From Oscillospiraceae bacterium (GTDB lineage: Bacteria > Bacillota > Clostridia > Oscillospirales > Oscillospiraceae): a stretch of 8,034 nt of DNA. Positions 1 through 5,828 of the stretch are shown here, piece by piece. The stretch spans positions 1 to 8,034 of the forward strand of contig JAFTGG010000276.1 in NCBI GenBank assembly GCA_017458025.1. The letters run 5' to 3'. The notes beneath the pieces were generated by a model. The model made no database searches and was not told the origin of the DNA. It saw nothing but the letters and a program-made list of their open reading frames with translations. The translations under genes were made by a program, and so were the position numbers. Position 1 is the stretch's first letter. The number at the start of each line of letters is the position of its first letter.

Positions 1-248
1 ACGGGCGGGTGTTGGAGACCACTTGCGGCAACAGCGCCCTTGCCAAGGGCGGCAGCGGCGACGTGCTGACGGGAATCATCGCCTCTCTGCTCGCGCAGGG
101 CGCGAGCGCGGAGCACGCGGCGGCGTGCGGCGTGTGGCTCCACGCCCGCGCGGGGGATATCCTGTCCGCGCCCCTGACGGCGTATTGCGCGACGCCGGAG
201 GACGTGGTAAACACGGGACTGCCCGAAGCGTTTCGGGAAGTCATATAA
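1..248 (+). CDS. nnrD: NAD(P)H-hydrate dehydratase, C-terminal end (5' partial)
   Basis: The enzyme removes the water from damaged NADH/NADPH hydrates using ADP or ATP, a cytosolic metabolite-repair step. Only the last ~81 residues are inside the window; the reading frame is open to the left edge, so the GTG at position 9 is an internal codon rather than a start. The diagnostic stretch is GGSGDVLTG (bases about 48-74), the glycine-rich anion-hole and catalytic Asp motif of the ribokinase-like YjeF C-terminal family. It is followed by the usual alanine-rich helix (IIASLLAQG) and the HARAGD segment. The gene ends with TAA at 246-248, directly before a bidirectional terminator. Whether it is a free-standing NnrD or the second half of a fused epimerase-dehydratase cannot be seen. 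It is convergent with the met operon and probably unrelated to it in regulation. Confidence 0.9.
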   Translation, partial: GRVLETTCGNSALAKGGSGDVLTGIIASLLAQGASAEHAAACGVWLHARAGDILSAPLTAYCATPEDVVNTGLPEAFREVI

Positions 249-275
249 AAAACCGGAGGATTTTCCTCCGGTTTT
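249..275. terminator. Bidirectional intrinsic terminator between nnrD and metI
   Basis: A perfect 12-bp inverted repeat (249-260 with 264-275, 3-nt loop) starts with AAAA and ends with TTTT, so each strand reads a GC-rich core (CCGGAGG/CCTCCGG) followed by a T run. It begins one base after the nnrD stop and ends two bases before the metI stop, so it can terminate both convergent transcripts. Confidence 0.9.
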
Positions 276-277
276 GT

Positions 278-988
278 TCAGCCTTGGTTCTTCAGCCGCT
301 TGTCGGACTTGACGGCAAGTCTGGTGCCGATGGACTGAAACGCCTGCACCAGCACGATCAGCAGCACGACCGCAGCGACCATGATGAGGTACTTGTAGCG
401 GTAGTAGCCGTAGTTCATCGCGATCTTGCCGAGGCCGCCGCCGCCGATGATGCCGCTCATGGCGGAATATCCGAGGATGGTCGTGATGGCGATCGTCGCG
501 TTGGAGATCAGGCTCGGGACGCTTTCGGGGATCATCACCTGCGTGATGATCTGCATCGGCGACGCGCCGAGGCTCTGCGCCATCTCGATGGTGTTCGGGT
601 TCACCTCGCGGAGGCTGCCCTCCGCCAGCCGCGCGATAAACGGGAACGCCGCGATGACCAGCGGCACGATGCTCGCCACCGTGCCGACGACCGTGCCGAC
701 GATGAGGCGCGTCAGCGGGAACACCAGCACCATCAAAATGAGGAACGGCACCGAGCGCAGCAGGTTGATGACGACGTTCAGCGTCCGCATCAGCCATGCC
801 GGCAGCGGGCGGATACCGTTCTTCTCGCCCACGACGAGGATCACGCCGAGCGGCAGGCCGATGACGATGGCGAACGCGGTCGAGAGAATGGTGACGTACA
901 CCGTCTCCCAGATGGCGAGCGGGAACTGCGTGCGGATAATCATGCCCGCTTCTTCGAGCACCTCGGGCGCAAACAGCTTCTCAAACAT
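278..988 (-). CDS. metI: Methionine ABC importer, permease MetI
   Basis: MetI is the membrane subunit; two copies form the methionine channel with two MetN ATPases. The 236-residue protein has about five hydrophobic segments (roughly residues 26-55, 68-95, 100-118, 158-182 and 198-220). The cytoplasmic coupling (EAA-type) loop lies at about 135-156, reading EMAQSLGASPMQI, with the conserved Gly at 141. This matches the BPD_transp_1 family and is slightly longer than the roughly 217-residue E. coli protein, mainly at its ends. It is the last gene of metQ-metN-metI. Its ATG overlaps the metN stop by 8 nt (ATGTTTGA), and a strong AGGAGG site lies 9 nt upstream inside metN, which supports both the start and translational coupling. 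The operon ends at the bidirectional terminator just downstream. Confidence 0.95.
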   Translation of the reverse strand: MFEKLFAPEVLEEAGMIIRTQFPLAIWETVYVTILSTAFAIVIGLPLGVILVVGEKNGIRPLPAWLMRTLNVVINLLRSVPFLILMVLVFPLTRLIVGTVVGTVASIVPLVIAAFPFIARLAEGSLREVNPNTIEMAQSLGASPMQIITQVMIPESVPSLISNATIAITTILGYSAMSGIIGGGGLGKIAMNYGYYRYKYLIMVAAVVLLIVLVQAFQSIGTRLAVKSDKRLKNQG

Positions 989-1997
989 CCGGCTCCACCT
1001 CCTCTGCCAACACGTCGGGGCTCTTCGTCAAGTATTCGATGGCGGCGCGGACGGTCTCGCCGCCGCCGCGAATACCAAGCAGCATCGAGCCGTACTCGCG
1101 GCCCTCGATGGTCTTGGTCGAGGCGTAGGAGATGTTGGCCTCGATGCCCTTCTCCGCCGCCATGTGCGCGATGAGCGGCGTGGCGGTCGCCTCCCTGCCG
1201 TTGAACACGACGCGGATGGTGCGCTCGCCGGGTACGGCGGCGCTGACGGCCGCGTCGCCCTCGGGGTAGACGAGGCGCTTCGCCGCCGCGGACTTCGGGT
1301 GCGAGAACACCTCGCCCACCTCGCCCCGCTCGGCGATGACGCCGCCGTCGAGAATCGCGACGTGGCGGCATGCGCTCTCCACCACGCTCATCTGGTGCGT
1401 GATGATGATGACCGTGATGCCGGTCTTTTCGTTGATCGTGCGGATGAGGTCGAGGATGGACGCCGTCGTCGTGGGGTCGAGCGCGCTGGTCGCCTCGTCG
1501 CAGAGCAGGACCTTCGGGTTCGTCGCGAGCGCGCGGGCGATGGCGACGCGCTGCTGCTGTCCGCCGGAGAGCTGCGCGGGATAGGCTTTCGCCTTGTCCG
1601 CGAGCCCGACGGTCTCCAGCAGCTCCATAGCGCGTTTTTCGCGCCATTTTTTCTCGCCCCGGAGTCCGGAGAGCTTGAGCGGGAAGCAGACGTTGTCGAG
1701 ACAGGTCTTCTGCATGAGCAGGTTGAAGCCCTGAAAGATCATCGTGATCTCGCGGCGCTTCGCGCGCAGCTCCTTGTCGCTGAGCGCGCCCATGTCCACG
1801 CCGTCGATGACGACGCTGCCCTCGGTGGGACGTTCGAGCATATTGATCGTACGCACGAGCGTGGACTTGCCCGCGCCGGACATGCCGATGATGCCGAAGA
1901 TGTCGCCGTCGGCGATGGAGAGCGAGACGTTTTTGAGCGCCTCGACCTCGCCCTCGGCGGTGCGGAAGGTCTTGGACAGGTTTTTGATTTCTATCAT
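981..1997 (-). CDS. metN: Methionine ABC importer, ATP-binding protein MetN
   Basis: MetN is the cytoplasmic ATPase that powers MetI. The 338-residue protein has a complete nucleotide-binding domain: Walker A GMSGAGKST at 38-46, Q-loop FQG at 88-90, signature LSGGQQQR at 143-150, Walker B VLLCDEAT at 163-170, D-loop SALD at 171-174 and switch His at 201. Residues about 256-335 (from ERTIRVVFNG to EYLTK) match the C-terminal NIL domain. In known MetN proteins this ACT-like domain binds methionine and shuts the transporter (trans-inhibition), so feedback at protein level is expected. Length is normal for the family. The start is supported by GAGGGAGA 6 nt upstream of the ATG. That site lies at the foot of a strong hairpin after metQ, so MetN output may be reduced by both termination and site masking. 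Confidence 0.96.
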   Translation of the reverse strand: MIEIKNLSKTFRTAEGEVEALKNVSLSIADGDIFGIIGMSGAGKSTLVRTINMLERPTEGSVVIDGVDMGALSDKELRAKRREITMIFQGFNLLMQKTCLDNVCFPLKLSGLRGEKKWREKRAMELLETVGLADKAKAYPAQLSGGQQQRVAIARALATNPKVLLCDEATSALDPTTTASILDLIRTINEKTGITVIIITHQMSVVESACRHVAILDGGVIAERGEVGEVFSHPKSAAAKRLVYPEGDAAVSAAVPGERTIRVVFNGREATATPLIAHMAAEKGIEANISYASTKTIEGREYGSMLLGIRGGGETVRAAIEYLTKSPDVLAEEVEPDV

Positions 1998-2003
1998 AGC
2001 GAT

Positions 2004-2011
2004 TCTCCCTC
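2004..2011 (-). promoter_or_regulatory. metN ribosome binding site, partly inside the upstream hairpin
   Basis: On the minus strand this reads GAGGGAGA, 6 nt before the metN ATG. Its first three bases (GAG, 2009-2011) are also the last three bases of the 3' arm of the hairpin at 2009-2047, so a fully zipped stem would hide part of the site. Confidence 0.75.
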
Positions 2012-2047
2012 AAAAAAGAGCGGCGGAAGCCGCCGCTCTTTTTTGAG
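2009..2047 (-). terminator. Hairpin with T-run between metQ and metN (likely partial terminator)
   Basis: This is an uninterrupted 18-bp stem (2009-2026 with 2030-2047) with a 3-nt loop. Its GC core GAGCGGCGG/CCGCCGCTC is followed on the minus strand by six T. It starts 10 nt after the metQ stop, and metN and metI, which are needed for transport, lie downstream. It is therefore read as a leaky terminator and 3' stabiliser that yields more metQ than metNI message. The T-run pairs with an A-run on the other arm, so the structure also reads as a terminator on the plus strand. Confidence 0.8.
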
Positions 2048-2057
2048 TATAACCGAT

Positions 2058-2903
2058 TTACTTGAGCGCGTCAAGGCTGGACTGCTTGCCGCCGTAGAGG
2101 CCCATCGGCTCGACGTGGATCGCGGAGACGGAAACGACGTGCGTGCCGTTCTCGGCGTTGAAGTCTTCGAGGTACGGCAGATGCTGGAAGTAGTTGGCGT
2201 CGACCTCGCCGCTGTCGACGACGTTGTTGGGCTGAACGTAGTCGGTAAATTCGAGCACCTTGAGCGTGACGCCCTTCGCCGCGAGGATATCGACGACGAC
2301 GTCGCTGAGGATCTCGGCGTGCGGGCTCGGCGTGGCGGCGACGGAGACGGTCTGGCCGTTCAGCGCGGCGTAGTCGACGCTGCTGTCGTAGCCGTCGGTC
2401 GGGTTGTCGACGGTGGAGACGACCGCGCCGTCATACTTGCTCGCGATGTAGTCCGCGACCGCCTGGCTCTCCAGCGCGGCGATGAGCGCCTTGATGATGG
2501 GCTCGTTCTCGCGGCCTTCCTTGACGGCGAGGATATTGGCGTAGTAGGAGCCGGAGCCCTCGATGGCCAGCGAGTCGGCGGTGGGGTTCAGGCCCGCGCC
2601 GAGCGCGTAGTTGGAGTTGATGATCGCGTAGTCGACGTCCTTGAGCACGCCGGGCAGTTGCGCGGCCTCGACCTCGTTGAACGTGATGTTCTTCGGGTTG
2701 CTCTCAATGTCGAGCGGCGTGGCGGTGATGCCGGCGCCGTCCTTGAGCTTGATGTAGCCCTGGGCTTCGAGCAGGAGCAGCGCGCGGGCTTCGTTGGTGG
2801 TGTCGTTGGGAATGGCGACGGTCACGCCCTTGCTCTTGGAGCCGCAGGCGGCGAGAGACAGGACGAGGACCAGCGCGAGAGCAAGAGATACGAGCTTCTT
2901 CAT
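2058..2903 (-). CDS. metQ: Methionine-binding lipoprotein MetQ, circularly permuted
   Basis: This is the extracellular methionine receptor of MetNI, anchored by lipid. Residues 1-20 are a clear lipoprotein signal (MKKL, hydrophobic core, lipobox LAAC, Cys20). The rest matches the NlpA/MetQ (Lipoprotein_9) family, but in swapped order. Residues 26-163 hold motifs that are C-terminal in ordinary MetQ: TVAIPNDTTNEAR (28-40), DIESNPKN (65-72), EAAQLP (79-84), INSNYA (95-100), SYYAN (119-123) and the terminal-type KYDGAV. After a linker (164-183), residues 184-281 hold the motifs that are normally N-terminal: PSPHAEIL (192-199), FTDYVQPN (219-226), DANYFQHLPYL (235-245) and EPMGLY (265-270), ending at SLDALK. 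Length (281) is usual, with no frameshift or missing block. Asn123 appears to match E. coli MetQ Asn229, a ligand residue (alignment from memory). The ATG has GAAAGGAAG about 8 nt upstream. It is first in metQNI, behind a Met-rich leader. Confidence 0.93.
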   Translation of the reverse strand: MKKLVSLALALVLVLSLAACGSKSKGVTVAIPNDTTNEARALLLLEAQGYIKLKDGAGITATPLDIESNPKNITFNEVEAAQLPGVLKDVDYAIINSNYALGAGLNPTADSLAIEGSGSYYANILAVKEGRENEPIIKALIAALESQAVADYIASKYDGAVVSTVDNPTDGYDSSVDYAALNGQTVSVAATPSPHAEILSDVVVDILAAKGVTLKVLEFTDYVQPNNVVDSGEVDANYFQHLPYLEDFNAENGTHVVSVSAIHVEPMGLYGGKQSSLDALK

Positions 2904-2941
2904 GGTGGATACTTCCTTTCTAAAAATAAATGCTTTCTACA

Positions 2942-2980
2942 AAATGAAACCGGGAGACCTCGACAGCCTCCCGGTCATTT
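2942..2980 (-). terminator. Terminator-like hairpin between leader peptide and metQ (candidate attenuator)
   Basis: The core stem is 8 bp (ACCGGGAG/CTCCCGGT, 2949-2956 with 2968-2975) with an 11-nt loop. It can be extended by 5 bp (AAATG with CATTT) past a 2-nt bulge. On the minus strand the core is followed by TTTCATTTTG, an imperfect T-run. It begins about 16 nt after the leader stop codon and ends about 39 nt before the metQ ATG, which is where a transcription attenuator sits. The T-run is weaker than in the other terminators here, so its strength is uncertain. Confidence 0.65.
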
Positions 2981-2995
2981 CCGTGTTGACGCCTT

Positions 2996-3091
2996 TCAGC
3001 GTTGACCCTTGACGGAGAGCATATCGAAGCGGACGTCCATACGCATGCGCATGCACATCTCCATCATGGTCGTCATGGCGGTACGCTTCAT
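2996..3091 (-). CDS. Methionine-rich leader peptide of the metQNI operon (31 aa)
   Basis: This small ORF encodes 31 residues, nine of them Met (1, 6, 9, 10, 12, 14, 16, 18 and 24). Codons 10-18 alternate Met with another residue (MEMCMRMRM). It has an excellent ribosome binding site, AAAGGAGA at 3100-3107, 8 nt before the ATG. It lies about 25 nt downstream of the expected transcription start of a consensus promoter, and it ends in TGA just ahead of a terminator-like hairpin and then metQ. By analogy with trp, his and leu leaders, ribosomes would stall on the Met run when charged Met-tRNA is scarce and so control read-through into metQNI. There is no signal peptide and no known domain. A less likely reading is a small Met/Cys metal-binding peptide. 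The ORF and its site are directly visible; the regulatory role is inferred from composition and position. Confidence 0.8.
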   Translation of the reverse strand: MKRTAMTTMMEMCMRMRMDVRFDMLSVKGQR

Positions 3092-3123
3092 GATCGCGCT
3101 CTCCTTTCCTCAAGGTTGCGGCT

Positions 3124-3152
3124 ATCATAACACTGATTGCCTAGGGTGTCAA
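3124..3152 (-). promoter_or_regulatory. Consensus sigma-A promoter for leader-metQNI
   Basis: On the minus strand TTGACA (3147-3152) is followed by exactly 17 nt and then TATGAT (3124-3129), a perfect -35 and a one-mismatch -10 at optimal spacing. An A/T-rich run lies just upstream of the -35 (3153-3180). The start site would fall near 3116-3118, about 25 nt before the leader ATG. It separates the met operon from the livF end. Confidence 0.9.
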
Positions 3153-3195
3153 TAGGTTTTTTAAAAATCTCCGAAAAATACAGCTTTTATCCGTT

Positions 3196-3906
3196 TTAGC
3201 CGCCTAAGTATGCCTTGCGGACCTCGTCGCTGTGGATCAGCTCGTCGCCGGTGCCGGAGAGCGTGATCTTGCCGGTCTCGAGGACGTAAGCGCGGTCCGC
3301 GACGGAAAGCGCCATCTGCGCGTTCTGTTCGACGAGCAGGATGGTCGTGCCCGCCTTGTGCAGCTTCTGAATGATGTCGAAGATCTGCTCGACGAGGATC
3401 GGCGCGAGGCCCATCGACGGTTCGTCCAGCATCAGCAGCTTGGGCTTGCTCATGAGCGCGCGGCCCATAGCGAGCATCTGCTGCTCGCCGCCGGAGAGCG
3501 TGCCGGCGATCTGGCGCTGGCGCTCCTTGAGGCGCGGGAACTGCTCGTACACGCGTTCAAGCGAAGCGGCGGTGTTGGCGTTCGGCTGGGTGTAGGCGCC
3601 CATCTCAAGGTTCTCCTCGACGGTCATCTGCAAAAAGATGCGGCGGCCTTCGGGGACCTGCGCGAGGCCGTGCTCGACGAGCTTGTGCGCCTGCACGTTC
3701 CCGATGTTCTTCCCGTCGAACGTGATGGAGCCGGTCTTGGAGCGCAGCAGGCCGGAGATGGTGTGCAGCGTCGTGGACTTGCCCGCGCCGTTCGCGCCGA
3801 TCAGGGTGACGATCTCGCCCTCGTCGACGTGGAAAGAGACGCCTTTGATGGCGTGGATCGCGCCGTAATAGACATTGATGTCGTTGACGTTTAACAGTTC
3901 GGCCAT
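3196..3906 (-). CDS. livF: Branched-chain amino acid ABC importer, ATP-binding protein LivF
   Basis: One of the two cytoplasmic ATPases of the Leu/Ile/Val importer, paired with LivG. The 236-residue protein has Walker A GANGAGKST at 37-45, VPEGRRIF at 84-91 (a LivF hallmark around the Q-loop), signature LSGGEQQ at 137-143 and Walker B LLMLDEP at 157-163. The usual switch histidine is replaced by Gln194 (LLVEQN), which is normal for LivF; LivG supplies a His. The length is typical. The ATG lies 2 nt after the livG stop, with GAGGGAGG inside the end of livG as ribosome binding site. It is the last liv gene. I see no convincing terminator between its TAA and the met promoter, so some read-through into the met leader is possible. 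Confidence 0.95.
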   Translation of the reverse strand: MAELLNVNDINVYYGAIHAIKGVSFHVDEGEIVTLIGANGAGKSTTLHTISGLLRSKTGSITFDGKNIGNVQAHKLVEHGLAQVPEGRRIFLQMTVEENLEMGAYTQPNANTAASLERVYEQFPRLKERQRQIAGTLSGGEQQMLAMGRALMSKPKLLMLDEPSMGLAPILVEQIFDIIQKLHKAGTTILLVEQNAQMALSVADRAYVLETGKITLSGTGDELIHSDEVRKAYLGG

Positions 3907-3908
3907 CG

Positions 3909-4772
3909 TTACGCCTCCCTCTTCTTGTTTTTGCCGAGATACGCCTCGATGACGACGGGGTTGCTCTTGATCTCGTCGGGCGTGCCCTTGGCGATGACCT
4001 GACCGAAGTTCAGCACGCAGATGCCCTCGCAGATGCCCATGACGAGGTTCATGTCGTGCTCGATGAGCATGACCGCGATCTGGAACAGGTCGCGGATCTT
4101 GACGATGTTGTCCATCAGCTCCGCGGTCTCGGACGGGTTCATGCCCGCCGCCGGCTCGTCGAGGAGCAGCAGGCTCGGGTTCGTCGCGAGCGCGCGGACG
4201 ATTTCGAGGCGGCGCTGCGCGCCGTAGGGCAGCGAACCCGCCTTGGCGTTCGCCAGATCCTGCATCTCAAAGATCTTCAGCAGCTCCAGGGCGCTTTCGT
4301 GGGCCTTCTGCTCCTCGCGCCAATAATTCGGCAGGCGGAACACGCCGCCCCACATGCCGTACTCGATGTGGTTGTGGAGGCCGAGCTTGACGTTGTCCTC
4401 GACCGAGAGATTGTTGAACAGGCGAATGTTTTGGAACGTACGGGCGATGCCGGCGCGGTTGACCTGCTCCGTCGTCATGCGGGAGGTATCCGCGCCGTCG
4501 AGCAGAATGGAGCCGCGCGTCGGCTGATACACCTTGGTCAGCAGGTTGAAGACCGTCGTCTTGCCCGCGCCGTTCGGGCCGATAAGGCCCGCGATCTCGG
4601 TGCGGCCGATCATGAGGTTGAAGTCGTTGACCGCGGTCAGGCCGCCGAAGTCGATGCCGAGGTGATGGCACTCCAGAATGGGGTTCGAGCCCACGTCGCG
4701 CTCGGGAATGACCGCCTTGCTCGGCACGGGCGCGAGCTTGGTCTTGGGACGGTTTTTGCTTTGTTCGCTCAT
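3909..4772 (-). CDS. livG: Branched-chain amino acid ABC importer, ATP-binding protein LivG
   Basis: Partner ATPase of LivF in the cytoplasm. In its 287 residues are Walker A GPNGAGKTT at 65-73, FQNIRLF at 113-119, the family-type signature LPYGAQRR at 181-188, Walker B LLLLDEP at 201-207, AAGMNP at 208-213 and switch His239 (IEHDM). The C-terminal end GTPDEIKSNPVVIEAYLG is typical of LivG. A basic, proline-containing stretch of about 31 residues precedes the conserved start of the domain (PILECHHLGIDFGG) and is longer than usual. GTG codons at 16 and 27 are alternative starts, but the ATG overlaps the livM stop as ATGA and has AAGGGAGG upstream, so the long form is preferred. The 4-nt overlap implies translational coupling to livM. 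Confidence 0.95.
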   Translation of the reverse strand: MSEQSKNRPKTKLAPVPSKAVIPERDVGSNPILECHHLGIDFGGLTAVNDFNLMIGRTEIAGLIGPNGAGKTTVFNLLTKVYQPTRGSILLDGADTSRMTTEQVNRAGIARTFQNIRLFNNLSVEDNVKLGLHNHIEYGMWGGVFRLPNYWREEQKAHESALELLKIFEMQDLANAKAGSLPYGAQRRLEIVRALATNPSLLLLDEPAAGMNPSETAELMDNIVKIRDLFQIAVMLIEHDMNLVMGICEGICVLNFGQVIAKGTPDEIKSNPVVIEAYLGKNKKREA

Positions 4773-5818
4773 TCCTCAGCGCCTCCCTTCTTGCCGAAAC
4801 GGAACCGTTCAAAAAAGCTCTTGATGGTGGGATTGTTGCGCACCAGCATCACGAGGATCAGCACGATGGCGTAGACCAGCATGCGGTAGTCCGCGAATTG
4901 GCGCAGCGCCTCGGGCAGGATCGTCAGCGCCGCGGCGGCGATGATCGAGCCGAGCATGTTGCCGAGGCCGCCGAGCACGACGAACACCAGCACGAGGATG
5001 GAGGTGTTGAAGTCGAACTTGTTGGCGACGACGGTGGAGTAGTTGAGCGCAAACAGCGCGCCCGCCGCGCCCGCCATAGCGGCGGAGGTCACGAACGCCA
5101 TCATCTTGTACTTCGTGATGGGGATACCGACGCTCTCGGCGGCGATGCGGTTGTCGCGGATCGCCATGATCGCGCGGCCCGCGCGGCTGTTGACGAGGTT
5201 GAAGATAATGATGAGGCAGATTAGGATGAGGATGACGCCCGCCGTATAGCTCGCGATCTTCTGAATTCTGCCGATGCCCATCGGGCCGGCGATGATGAGC
5301 CGCCCGTCCGGCTCAAGGTGCGTGTTGTCCTGCAGCAGGCTCATGTGGAAGCCGTGGCTGTCAAGGCCAAGGTAGAAGTTGTTGAAGATCGCCTTGATGA
5401 TCTCGCCGAAGGCGAGGGTCACAATGGCGAGGTAGTCGCCGTTGAGGCGCAGCACCGGAATGCCGATGAGGAAGCCCATGATGCCGGCGAACAGCGCGCC
5501 GACGACCAGCGCCGCCGCGAGGCGGAGGGCCGGAGAGGGAATGGCGTTTTGCAGCGAGATCGCCGCGGTGACGCCCATGAACGCGCCGACGCTCATGAAG
5601 CCCGCGTGGCCGAGCGACAGCTCGCCGAGGATGCCGACCGTCAGGTTCAGCGAGATCGCCATCACGACGTAGGCGCAGATGGGGACGAGCATGCCCTTGA
5701 GCAGCGGGGACATCGCGCCGCCCGCCGAAACCGCCTGCAAGATGATGTAGGCGGCGATCACAAAGCCGTAGGTCAGGAAGCTCCTGCGGGAGGTCTTGGT
5801 CAGGTTCAGTTTCTTCAT
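4769..5818 (-). CDS. livM: Branched-chain amino acid ABC importer, permease LivM
   Basis: Second membrane subunit of the importer, pairing with LivH. The protein (349 residues) has eight or more hydrophobic segments and the LivM motif LGELSLGHAGFMSVGAF near residues 64-80. The cytoplasmic coupling segment appears as RAGRAIMAIRDNRIAAESVG, followed by the conserved stretch rich in small residues and then VFVVLGGLGNMLGS. A GTG three codons upstream (5825-5827) could also open the frame. I chose ATG at 5818 because GAGGTGG lies 5 nt before it and overlaps the livH stop. Its own stop overlaps livG by 4 nt. The basic C-terminal tail (RFRFGKKGG) is expected on the cytoplasmic side. Confidence 0.94.
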   Translation of the reverse strand: MKKLNLTKTSRRSFLTYGFVIAAYIILQAVSAGGAMSPLLKGMLVPICAYVVMAISLNLTVGILGELSLGHAGFMSVGAFMGVTAAISLQNAIPSPALRLAAALVVGALFAGIMGFLIGIPVLRLNGDYLAIVTLAFGEIIKAIFNNFYLGLDSHGFHMSLLQDNTHLEPDGRLIIAGPMGIGRIQKIASYTAGVILILICLIIIFNLVNSRAGRAIMAIRDNRIAAESVGIPITKYKMMAFVTSAAMAGAAGALFALNYSTVVANKFDFNTSILVLVFVVLGGLGNMLGSIIAAAALTILPEALRQFADYRMLVYAIVLILVMLVRNNPTIKSFFERFRFGKKGGAEE

Positions 5819-5828
5819 AGCCGCCACC

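Noticed and set aside
426..3005. An 859-codon open frame on the plus strand, plus several other long plus-strand frames
   Set aside because: They lie antisense to metI, metN and metQ, have no family-like motifs and are Arg/Asp/Ala-rich low-complexity translations, as expected opposite GC-rich coding DNA.
2977..3006. Direct repeat of GTCAAC around the leader stop codon
   Set aside because: Only two 6-nt copies; too short to support a binding site or an element without comparative data.
3043..3054. A 12-nt perfect palindrome (GCATGCGCATGC) that could be an operator
   Set aside because: It arises from alternating ATG with TGC/CGC codons inside the Met-rich leader. There is no second copy or promoter overlap, so a repressor site is not supported.
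2937..3128. A 63-codon minus-strand frame overlapping the leader region
   Set aside because: It is in another frame from the Met-rich leader, starts beside the -10 element and runs through the hairpin. The 31-codon leader has the proper ribosome binding site and composition.
3323..3331. Missing switch histidine in LivF (Gln194)
   Set aside because: The VEQN form is the usual one in LivF proteins, so it is not a defect of this gene.
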